From: Clarkia xantiana subsp. parviflora
Lineage: Eukaryota > Streptophyta > Magnoliopsida > Myrtales > Onagraceae
Direction: 5' to 3'
Assembly (NCBI GenBank): GCA_036873135.1
Contig: JAPTYO010000004.1
Coordinates: forward strand, 34,257,105 to 34,321,104
DNA length: 64,000 nucleotides
Made by a program: the position numbers and the translations under genes. Below the pieces are notes generated by a model. The model was not told the origin of the DNA, did not search any database, and saw only the letters and a program-made list of their open reading frames with translations. This document shows positions 1 through 10,200 of this stretch, one piece after another. Each line of letters opens with the position of its first letter. Within the stretch, counting starts at the first letter, position 1.

Positions 1-1690
1 TGTAAATGATAAAAACAGGTCCCTGAAGTTTGTAACATGTTCCAACAGGATGTCTATTTTCTCATATGTTTTCTTATATATTAAATAAGAAAAGAGATTT
101 TTTTTTTTTTTTTTAGTTTTCCATATTAGGCCTCTTGCTCTTCAGGATAACGAAAACGTTGGATAGCTTAAGTAGGATGTCGGGGCAATTGGCGTAGACG
201 TTGCCGTTCCGGTCTGCCGATATATTCTTCAGAGAAGAAAATGGAAGAAGCTCCATACAGAGAGAGAAGCAGATAGGGCGTGGAGGGAAGAGAAAACAAT
301 TTTCTTACTTTGATTTTATTAATTTTAGTCATATACAAATGATATATAATATTAATTATTTTAGTACTATGAAATATTTTACATAATACTTATTATTAAA
401 TACTTTAATTAAACTATGCATTATTATTAATTAATTTTATCCAAAATAAAATGAATTTTTCAAACAACATTGCATATATTAACTAAGAAAAGAGATTTTT
501 TTTTTTTTATTTAGTTTTCCATGTTATTTGGAATTGCGCCCGCGCGGTGCGCGGGCTATGTGTCTAGCTATATATATAACACATTAATTTAAAATAAGAC
601 ACTGGTATTTTAGTGTATACACATTTAAATAAAACTTATGTGCCAAAACATAGATTAATAACTTATTATACAAAAGCTTTCATTTGAGAAATGATATTTT
701 TTGTCACGTATTTGAGAAAGGATTAGTTAGCAGAATTTCACGTTGCGCAAATTGCTAGCTGATTTTTTAACAAAAAGATAACTTCACGTTTCGGCTTTAT
801 TTCGTTCTGCATTTATTTTAGATAGAAAGCCTCACGTGCTAGACACTTGGTGTTCAAATTCACGGCACTTTTTGCATCCACGATTCGAGTAGAGCAACAC
901 GAACGAATGAATGTTCACGGCCAATTATGTAAGCTCTGTGATTGTAATTAGTGATCGGTAAACATGCTTTTTTTCCGATTGAATAATAAAAAAAATGCAT
1001 AAGAACGAACAGATTTTACGTGCGTGTATGACACGTGAGGTTTTACATTTTTAATATAAATGGCCAAATGGGAAATGAAGCGGGGCTAGATAATTTTATG
1101 ATTGAACCAAGTTGATTTAATATTTTTATAAAAAAAAGTTCAAGTTTCAGTTTATTTGATGATGCAAAATTTATCTAACTTAGTAGTAATTAACATTTTC
1201 ACACAATGCATATGAACGACGGATAGAGATCTCCTGCCCCACTCTTTTTATCTCAGATTGTACCTCACCGTTACGATCGTGACACTATTGGAATTTGTGA
1301 ACCTAAAAGAAAAATATCAAATCTAAGAATACATGTTAAAATTTTAACAATGATGCACAATCTAGAGCATAAAAAGTGGACCAAGATCTTAATCCATAAA
1401 AGATTGGTATATTATAAAACCAATTATTTCTATGCATTGTTAAAAAATGACTTTTCCAATATTAGAAAGTTTATGTTATGCCACTAAGTCAAAGATTAAG
1501 CATGGATGTAGTTATTTGGTTGCCTAAATTTTCTAGATTATTCTTTATATTATATATATATTAAAGAAAATATGAATAAAGCCGTTTTTTCAAGCAAATG
1601 CTTCTCACTAATTTGGTCCTATCACAACCCAAAAATCCCGAAAATTTTAAAACTCCAAGAACACTAATTTTCAAAATCATGAACTCCTAA
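1..1690. other. AT-rich intergenic DNA, no gene seen
   Basis: No coding sequence can be supported here. The first ~60 bases resemble the ends of the non-autonomous TIR elements found elsewhere in the window (a phrase like 'ccctgaagtttg'). A direct repeat of about 35 bases (gagattttttttt followed by agttttccat) occurs near 90-125 and 490-525. The rest is A+T-rich with scattered homopolymers. Confidence 0.5.
530..573 (+). mobile_element. possible Helitron 3' end
   Basis: A perfect GC hairpin (cccgcgc, loop ggt, gcgcggg) is followed about 12 bases later by CTAG, the layout of a Helitron 3' terminus. The next base is C rather than the expected T and no 5' end was found, so this may be an old or degenerate end. 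Confidence 0.35.
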
Positions 1691-1694
1691 CACA

Positions 1695-1707
1695 GGCTCT
1701 GATATCA
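1695..1707 (-). other. primer-binding-site-like sequence
   Basis: Read on the minus strand this is TGATATCAGAGCC, one mismatch from the plant initiator tRNA-Met primer site TGGTATCAGAGC. It directly abuts the LTR at 1711-2301, which fixes that LTR as a 5' LTR on the minus strand. The internal region to its left is not recognisable. Confidence 0.5.
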
Positions 1708-1710
1708 CTT

Positions 1711-2301
1711 TTAGATTACGATGAGTAATCACTACGAAAACATAAACATGGTATGTGCTAGTAATATCAATTACGCAGCGGAAATTTTACACATATCTCA
1801 AAAGTAACCGTAGTCCAAGATCCTTGCTCGAGGGAGTTCGCGATCCTCCGGACGGGACCCGTAGAGATTCTTGTTAGAGAAGCCCTACGTGGTGCAGCTC
1901 CACAGCAAAGCCTCTGATCGATTCTTGACACGAAGACAGATCTCTGGAGAGTTTGCTCGAAGGCAATTTGGCACACCCTTGGTGACTTGTATGGTTCGGC
2001 CGAACCCCTGGGTGTGGGAGGATGGTTTTTCTCTCTAAAACTCTCTTGTGAGGGAATTATGATTAACCCTAAAATTTCCCTAACACCTCTTATTTATAGG
2101 AGGAGTAAAGTGGACAAAAGTCCCCCCACCTTAATAATTCGGCCGACCTATGTATTTGGGGAAGCCCAATTTTGGGCCTCCCATGTCAATTGGGATTTGG
2201 GTCTAGCCCAATTACCCTAATGTGACATTTACCCAAATTCATTAGGTAAACTATACATATTTTGGGCTACCAATTACGACGCCCATCACCATATGCTTAC
2301 A
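1711..2301 (-). mobile_element. LTR of a copia-type retrotransposon, minus strand
   Basis: On the minus strand it starts TGTAAGCATATGGTGATGGG and ends beside a tRNA-Met-like primer site. Two related copies lie at 31650-32264 (same strand) and 30808-31368 (opposite strand); they share the start and blocks such as 'acgcagcgga', 'gggacccgtagag' and 'tttttctctctaaaac'. A TATA-like stretch (tatttatagg) lies near 2091. No coding region accompanies it. Confidence 0.6.
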
Positions 2302-3159
2302 AATGCTACATGTATAAAAGCGCTATTAATTTTGTAATAAGATCTGCTACAAAAGTACAAGAATAATATCTTGGTCTAGTTAAGACGTTATTAAAATAAT
2401 TCCCAACTTAATCAGCCAAATTTACAAATTTATTTACTTATCCATCATAGATTAATTGTAAGTATGAATTTTAAAACCCTGAAATTTAAAATTAAATTAT
2501 TCACTCATGTAAAATATGTTAAATAATTAATAAGTGTATATTATATATTTTAAATAATAACAAACTTAAATTACTCAACAATTCATCAAACAAAAATAAT
2601 TAGATGTTAAAATTGCAAGTATTATAATATATTAGTTATACATCATATACAAAATGATATATGATGCTGATTATTTCACTATGAAATATTTTAAATTATA
2701 TAATCACTATTACATCTTTTAATTAAATTAATGCATTATTATTTATTAAATTTTTTTATCAAAAAAATATATTTAAATTTTCAAATAGTTGAATAATTAA
2801 TAAATTAAGATAAAATTATTTTTTAGTTTAATTTTTATTCCCTAAATATAATAATTTGTATTGGAAAAAAAAAGTATAATAATATGTTGGTCCAACTGAA
2901 ACGTAACTAAAATATTTTCCAACTCAACCATCTAGATTTAAATATTTATTTTCGACTTATCCATCATAGTCACATCGCTTCATTGATGAAAAATAATTAG
3001 TATTAAATAATTAATTAAATTAATGTGTTGCATATTCAATAAATTAAGATAAATTATTTTATTTTTATTCGAAATTCTTCTCCCACGCGATGCACGAGTT
3101 TAGTAGTTAGTTCTATATATATAAAGTAAGTATATTAGGTATTTCTATTATGCTTCATA
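2302..3159. other. AT-rich DNA with a diverged direct repeat
   Basis: No gene seen. Segments near 2375-2450 and 2888-2970 are diverged copies of each other (both contain an 'acttatccatcatag' block). Near 3082-3107 a degenerate GC hairpin followed by TTAG looks like a decayed Helitron 3' end; this is weak. Confidence 0.35.
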
Positions 3160-4166
3160 GGGGTGTAAACGAGTCAAGCTACTCGAGATAGGTTCGGTCG
3201 TTATTCGAATTCGACTCGTTAAATTTCGAGTCGAGTCGAGCTCGAGTTTTTTCGAAGCCGAGTCGAGTACGAGTTTAGTGATACTCATGAGGCTCGCGAG
3301 CCTATTCGAGTTTTGCCTGTTCGAGTCGAGTTTAAGTTCGAGCTCGAGTTTATTCGAGCTTACATAATACATATAGGGTTAATTACTGATAAACTGTCTG
3401 AAGTTTGCCCTATGTTGAAAGTTGGTGTCTGAAGTTTGAAATGTTAAAATGGACAGTCCAATGTTTCATTTTTGTTGAAATTTGTTGTTCCAGAGCGCTT
3501 TTTTTTCTTATTTTTATCAACACACTCGACCACTCATAATCCATCACTCTTTACTTTTCACAAAATCGCCAAATTTCACTCAAAAGTTGAACATCCAAAA
3601 GAAAATGTTTCCAGGAGAGTGGTATGAGCGATTTCCAGTGAGGAGCGAGATTTACTTGCACGGATGAGGCAAGCTTCTTAAGTGACGGTCTCGGCAAGGT
3701 GACGAGAATGGAGCGTGCATGGGAGCTCGAATTTGACAGTCGGTTTCGTTGGGATTGACTTCTCAAAGTAATCACACTGAGGCACCAAATTTCAACCAAA
3801 CTGAAACCGGGACACTCAATTTAAACGTCAGACACCAAATTTCAATATATGGCAAACTTTAGATAGTTTATTAGTAATTAACTCATATATATATATATAT
3901 TCAATTCAAGTCGAGTTCAACTCGAGCTAAAAACTTAATCGAGTCGAGTTCGATCTAAGGTGTATCATTAATGATTTACTTGAAAAATTCTAAACTTATT
4001 GAGCCGAGATAGAACTTACTAAGTATGACACTGAGTCGAGTTCGTGCTTAAAATATTGATGCTCAATTGAATCGACTCAAAGTTGAGTAAAAAATAAGCT
4101 GAGTCAAATCGAGTTTAAATAAATAAATAAAAAAAAAAAAATGGGCCCGACTCGGCTTGTTTATGT
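3160..4166. mobile_element. TIR element of the GGGGTGTAAACGAG type
   Basis: The left end begins GGGGTGTAAACGAGTC and the right end reads GACTCGGCTTGTTTATGT, an imperfect inverted repeat. The interior is rich in CGAGTCGAGCTCGAG-like sequence in opposite orientations on the two sides. Flanks are tgcttcata (3151-3159) and tgctttata (4167-4175), a 9-bp target duplication with one mismatch. No transposase is present. It holds the nested element 3376-3884. Superfamily (Mutator-like or hAT) is not settled. Confidence 0.6.
3376..3884. mobile_element. nested Mutator-like non-autonomous element
   Basis: The left end GGGTTAATTACTGATAAACT and the reverse complement of the right end GAGTTAATTACTAATAAACT form TIRs, which continue into the 'agtttgcc' block. 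Flanks atacatata (3367-3375) and atatatata (3885-3893) are a 9-bp near-match. The element sits inside the CGAGTCGAG-type element, so it is younger than that one. No open frame of note. Confidence 0.6.
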
Positions 4167-4520
4167 TGCTTTATAAGTATCATGTTGGCGGTAAATCAAT
4201 CTATCTTGATGAATCATTAGGACAACCCGTGCAAGGAAAAAATAAATTATTAAACTCGTACGTACTCTCCTGGCTCCTGGGGATTCAAGAGCAGAGCAGT
4301 GCGGAAAGGAAAAATCTTTCCGTCTTCTTCTTCTTCGCGGTCGATGATTCGGAATGTCGATCAGTAACTATAATCAAATGAACTTAGCTTAGCTGATATG
4401 CGTATGACTTTGTGGCTGCTCCGATCTGGAGCTTGATGTTCTTCACCACAAAGCCAGCTGCTGCTTTCACTGATTGATTGTTTCTCCTCCTCCGCGTATT
4501 GCTCTCATTGTCTACCTCGC
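4167..4520 (+). promoter_or_regulatory. upstream region of the transporter gene
   Basis: This covers 354 bases between a transposon end and the inferred ATG. Pyrimidine-rich tracts (cttcttcttcttc near 4322) suit a plant 5' leader. I see no convincing TATA box. Confidence 0.3.
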
Positions 4521-6505
4521 ATGGATTCTCGCACCGATCCGGATTTTAGCCCATTCACGAGGTGTTGTTTCTCTTTCTCTCACTCTTCATTCTCTCTCGC
4601 TCTTTCTCTTTAACTGTGCATCATCATGGACCTGCTGAACCCAAAACCCAAGTCTGGGTATCTAACTCCAAGGCATCTGTAAGGACTGATTTTCTCAAAA
4701 TCGACTTCCTACTTCTCGCATTGTACAGCTTTGCTCATTCTGTCATTACCTTCGCCCATATTTGTACATGTGATTTTACTCGGTTCCTTCCTGCTGCCAT
4801 CTACGCACTTCTTTACTTTTCTGGGATCTCGCTGTAGAAGCTACATATGTACATGTATTATTGAAAACTCTGGGAGAGTAACATCTTACTTTGTGGACTA
4901 ACTAATGGGCGCTAGCCTACATATGTAACATCCAAACAGTATCTATGACTATCTATGTTGTTAAACTCCACATCATGTAGAAATGAATTTGTTTACTCTT
5001 TTTCTGTTTTCCAATTTCTTGGGGGTAGAACTGAGATAAATTACTGTAAAACTTTTGCCATCTAGTCTGTTTGCGGCATTATCATATGGCATTGCTTCAA
5101 TGGCCATGGTTTTTATCAACAAGGCAGTTCTTATGCAGTACGGTAATTCGATGACCCTCCTTACAGTTCAGGTAAGTAATTCTTGAAAGAGAGATCATGT
5201 TCAGATCAGCTCAGTAGATTTTTCCAACTTAGAATTACTGATCTCTTCTTTTCTTTCTTGATTCCTGTGTTTCTATTAGCAATTGGCCACGACGTTGCTT
5301 ATTCACATTGGACGGCTGATGGGATATTCAAAATCACGAGGAATAAACATTGAAACTGTTAAGAAACTCTTTTGGGTTTCACTATTCTACAATGGAAACG
5401 TTGCCTTTGCTTTGGCAAGCTTGAAAGGAGTTAATATTCCAATGTACATAGCAATAAAGAGACTCATCCCACTTGCTGTACTTATAGCCGGTTTTTTTCG
5501 TGGAAAAGGGAGGCCCACTACTCAGGTACTACTGCATTTCGGTTTGGATGGTGAAACAACTTTAGTTCCATTCTTCCATCATTCCTTTGAATCAGTTCAT
5601 TCATTTGTTACTGTATCATTGTTACTCAGTTTCTGCTTTCTGTTAGACCTCATAACTAAAATTTATGTCAGGTAAGTCTATCTGTAATATTGATTGCTGT
5701 GGGCGTCCTCATAGCAGCTCTGGGGGATTTCTCTTTTGACCCTTATGGATATAGCATGGCTTTCACTTCCGTGTTTTTCCAGGTTTCCTCCTTGTTCATG
5801 TTTCCTATAGTTTGGCTTCCTGTTCCTATTTTGTGTGGATGCTTACATCATATATTTATTTATTATATGCAGACAATGTACCTTGTATTAGTGGAGAAGT
5901 CTGGTGCAGAAGATGGGCTTTCATCTGTTGAGATTATGTTCTATAACAGCTTGCTCTCCCTTCCAGTTCTCATATTCATTATTATTACCACTGGAGAATT
6001 TCCGAACTCTGTAGCTCTATTATTTGCCAAGGTCAGGCTCTTTGTCTTTCTCTCGCACACACATATCATTGCTATTTTTAATTTTCCATAGGAAACAAGG
6101 CAGACCATATTATGTACAATCAATCTTTGTTGACCTGCTATCTTCTGGCTAACTATTGTTTAGTTCTGGGATCAATGGTTGAGCTGCTTCATGCAAAAGT
6201 GATCACCTTATGGTTCTGCTTTGCTTCCCTGGGCTTTTATATCATGCTAAATGATAACTCAACGGATTTATGCCCAGGAAATCCTTGCTTGCTTATTTTT
6301 TTTGCTGTAACTTTGTGTTCATTATTATCAGTGGTGATAATTTTAGCTGATAAAGAGTTTTTGGTGTTCAATGAATGTGTTGGGGCTGCAGAGTAATTCA
6401 TTTTCGTTCTTGGTATTGCTTGCTCTATCTCTGGTAATGGGAATTGCTCTCAACTACACCATGTTCTTGTGTACCATAGTCAACTCTGCTTTAACAACCA
6501 CCATA

Positions 6506-6510
6506 GTTGG
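6506..6510. repeat. target-site duplication GTTGG, left copy
   Basis: GTTGG occurs directly before the 5' LTR and again at 17531-17535 directly after the 3' LTR. Removing one copy with the element restores the transporter codons GTT GGA. Confidence 0.95.
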
Positions 6511-7143
6511 TGATGGGCCCCGGCGGAGGCCGTTAGGCCCCTTAACGATCGACAAACGGCATTTAGGCCCGTTGGGCTAGGAGCTGGAGGGCTAAGGGCT
6601 CCGACAGAAGGAGGCCCCGACATCGAAAGACCCCGAGCAAGTATGGCTCCGATAGGGGAAGGCCCCGAAAATATCGGACCTGGACGTAGTCGGTCCCGAT
6701 ATGGGAGTTGAAGCCACTCCCCAAAACCGAATCCTTAAACGACTTAATTTGGGAGCCTCCGATAATGATCGAGACTCGCCAGTAAGAGCACAATCCCGGA
6801 AATCTCGCCATGATCACAGTAGTGGTATAATGGGCGAGATATGTGGGATACGTATAACTGTACAGATGCGTGACATGATATACGGCGAGATACGTGGGAT
6901 AGTGGATAACGATCCAACCGCCTAACCAGGTAACTGGGATGACCTTTCCCCTATAAAAGGAGGGAAGTTATCCCAGATTAGGGTTACTTTTTACACACAT
7001 ATTGCTTGCTTGCTCTATCAGCTACCATACTTACGTTAAGCATCGGAGAGGGATTCTGGGCCATTGCCCTCTATCCCCTTCTGCAGGATTGCGAGGAGCT
7101 AAGGAATCCGTCACCGTAACCGGAGTTCCGCCGTGATCCAACA
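6511..7143 (+). repeat. 5' LTR
   Basis: Starts TGATGGGCCCCGG and ends GTGATCCAACA, so it has the canonical TG...CA ends. A TATA box (TATAAAA, 6952-6958) lies in CCCTATAAAAGGAGGG, putting the transcription start near 6985. The matching 3' copy is 16898-17530. Confidence 0.95.
6952..6958 (+). promoter_or_regulatory. TATA box of the 5' LTR promoter
   Basis: TATAAAA, about 250 bases upstream of the gag-pol ATG and within U3 of the LTR. The same motif in the 3' LTR is at 17339-17345 and faces the transporter's last exon. Confidence 0.75.
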
Positions 7144-7144
7144 T

Positions 7145-7160
7145 TGGCGCCGTCTGTGGG
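7145..7160 (+). other. retrotransposon primer binding site
   Basis: TGGCGCCGTCTGTGGG starts two bases after the 5' LTR. The first nine bases match the complement of the 3' end of plant tRNA-Asp; the remainder diverges, so the primer tRNA is not settled. Confidence 0.75.
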
Positions 7161-7210
7161 AAACGCAACAAAAAGTCAAAAGTAAGTTTGCTTTCCTCTG
7201 ATTCCATATC

Positions 7211-10200
7211 ATGGCTGGCAACAGACCACAACGTTCAGGCAAGCAGGTGCCGGCCACCAGCACCCACCCGGAGGATGCTGCCCAACATCAGGATCTGAGG
7301 GACGAAGGTGACAGCACTCGCCGGAACGAAGCACCTCCCCCGAATCCGGAACTGGCCAGGGTAGTGGCAGAGGCCATGCCCCTATTCATGGAGGCCATGG
7401 AGGCCCTCCTGGATCGAAGAGAAGCTGCTAGAAGGCAAGCCGACCTGCCACCACTCCCCCCGCGGCGAGATGCTCCTAGAGGGCAGGCGGCTGACAACCT
7501 ACCACCGCCCCCTCCGATGAGGGAACAGCCCGTTCCCCCTAACACAGCACCAGTGGAGAACTTCGTGGTCGATGGACCAGGGCCCGTGCAACAAAGAACA
7601 ATCCCATTGAATGGTCCCCTCACCCCCGACCAGGTAGTGAAGATTGTGGGTATTTGTATGGGAGATCAGAAACCCATGATGTCAGAGTTGGGGAGTCAGG
7701 AAACCCATCCTTTCGTTCCCAGGTTGGTCCACACCCTGGCCCCACCAGGCTTGGGTATCCCGAAGATAGATGAGTACGATGGAGTTGCGGACCCGGTCCG
7801 CCACGTGCAGAAGCACCTGACAGCTTGCATGGGCAGGACCCCTGACGAAGACGTTATCTGTGCATTGTTCCCGAGTACCTTGGGAGAAAAGGCGATGACA
7901 TGGTTCTACAGTCTGCCCACGGGATGTATAACCTGTTGGAAGGACATGCACCAGCGATTCATCGCTCAGTACCAGGGGCGTCGACGATTACTGAAGAGTG
8001 TTCGGACCCTACACGAGGTGGTCCAGAAGCCTGACGAGTCGTTAGCTCAGTACTACCAGCGTTACACGGCTAACATGACCGAGCTAGACGAGGAGATATC
8101 GGAGGGCGAGGCCATCCGTATCTTCATAAATAACCTCAGCCCTCCCTATGGCTCCGACTTACTCCACAGCGTCGCGGCCAAAAGCGTCTGGAACATGGAG
8201 GCGCTCCAGGCGAGGGTAAAGCAGCAAATCGACGTCCAAGAATCGAAAATCGCTGCCGGAGAGCTGGCTCCTCCTAAGGGGCGCGAAGGAAAGCAGTTCT
8301 CCAAGTCATCGGATAACCGACACAAAAAAGATAGCTCCGAAGGCAGCCGAAGTCGTGGACGCTCTGATCGGAGGGAAGATAGGCGTCCGAACCGGAGGGA
8401 TGGTCAGAAGGAGGAGTTTACTCCTCTCAACAGACCCTTAAAAGAAGTCCTGGCGGTAATGGAGAAACAAGGCCTGGCTCGTTTCCCCAAGAAGAAAGAA
8501 GGAGAAAAGTTGGGCTCTCGCACCGACCGATACTGCCGATTCCATCGGGCCCCCGGACACGACACCGACCAGTGTCGGGAGCTGAAGAAGGAAATAGAGA
8601 AGCTTATCCAGAGGGGAAAGCTAAAGGAGTTCGTGGAAGACTCACGCTGCAAGCCCCGTTCTCGCTCCCGGTCAAGGTCCAAGTCTCGATCGAGGTCCCC
8701 AAGAAAAAGGAGGTCTTCTGCCACAGAGCCTCCGGAAGGTCCCTCAGGGTCCCGACAGAAGAGGATTATTAACGTGATCCATGGAGGGTTCGCTGCGGGA
8801 GGTGACACGTCGGCCTCTCGGGAGCGTTATGCCAACCAAGTGCCAGTCGCGGTGGTTTTGGGAAAAAGATCGCGGTCGTGGACTCCGAAGGAGGAGATGG
8901 AGATCACCTTCTCGGCGAAGGATCTGGAGGGAGTAGAGGCCCCCCACGAAGATGCCCTAGTAGTAACGCTGGATGTAGGAGGGTTTGAAGTGAAGAGGAT
9001 CCTCATTGATGGAGGGAGCTCCTCCGACATCCTCTTCTCCGACGCCCTGGAGCAGATGGGAAAGAAGAAGAAAGATTTGCGGGAGGTCAACTTCCCGATG
9101 GTAGGATTTTGTGGCACAACCTCTTATCCGTTAGGGGTTATCACACTGCCCGTGTGGTTCGGCAGTGGCTGGAAAATGGAAAAGCGAGATGTGGAGTTCG
9201 TGGTGGTCGAATCCACAGGAACGTACAACGCAATCATTGGGAGAACCACCATCAACCCTCTAATGGCGGTAGCCTCGACCGTCCACCAAAAACTGAAGTT
9301 CCCGACTGAGAATGGGGTAGGCGAGGTGAAAGGCGACCAGGTAGCGTCGAGACGGTGCTATGTCAACGCCACCAGGAGATCAAGGAAGGAGGCCATGTCA
9401 GTGCTCCAGACAGACACTGACCCTCGAGAGGAGTTTGGGCGTCCCGCCCCCATGGAGGACCTAAAAGAAGTCGAGATAGATGGGCCCGAGAGGAAGGTGA
9501 AAATCGGATCAGCCTTATCCGACGAAAGGGCCCAAGAGTTGATTGCGCTCTTGCAAGAATTTAAGGAGCTGTTTGCCTGGTCCCCGAGCGATATGCCAGG
9601 AATCAGCCGGGATGTGATCGAGCACGAACTGAATATCGACCCTGCGATCAAGCCAATAGCGCAGAAGAGGCGACCGATGGGGGCAGACAAGAGAATTGCA
9701 ATCCAACAAGAGGTTGGTAGGTTGCTCGACGCTGGATTCATTAGGGAGATCCGATTTCAGACTTGGGTAGCTAACCCAGTGCTGGTGAGGAAGAGCAACG
9801 GGAAATGGCGGATGTGTGTCGACTTCCGCGACCTAAACAAGGCATGTCCGAAGGATTGTTACCCACTCCCGCGGATCGACCAGCTAGTGGATGCCACATC
9901 GGGGCACGAGCTGCTGAGTTTTATGGACGCTTATTCTGGCTACAACCAGATAAAGATGGCGAAGAAGGATGCCCAACACACCGCCTTCTACGCTGACAGC
10001 GAGGTCTTCCAGTATGATGTCATGCCTTTCGGCCTGGTGAACGCGGGGGCGACCTATCAGAGAATGGTGAACAAGCTGTTCGGGGATATGATTGGAGGTA
10101 CAATGGAAGCCTACGTAGATGATATGCTGGTAAAATCCCGACGAGCATCGGACCATGTCAGTAATTTGGCTATGGCCTTCGAGAGGATGAAGCTCCACCA

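Noticed and set aside
8404..8808. Antisense frames within gag-pol
   Set aside because: They are codon-composition shadows of the long polyprotein, with no motif, promoter or splice structure.
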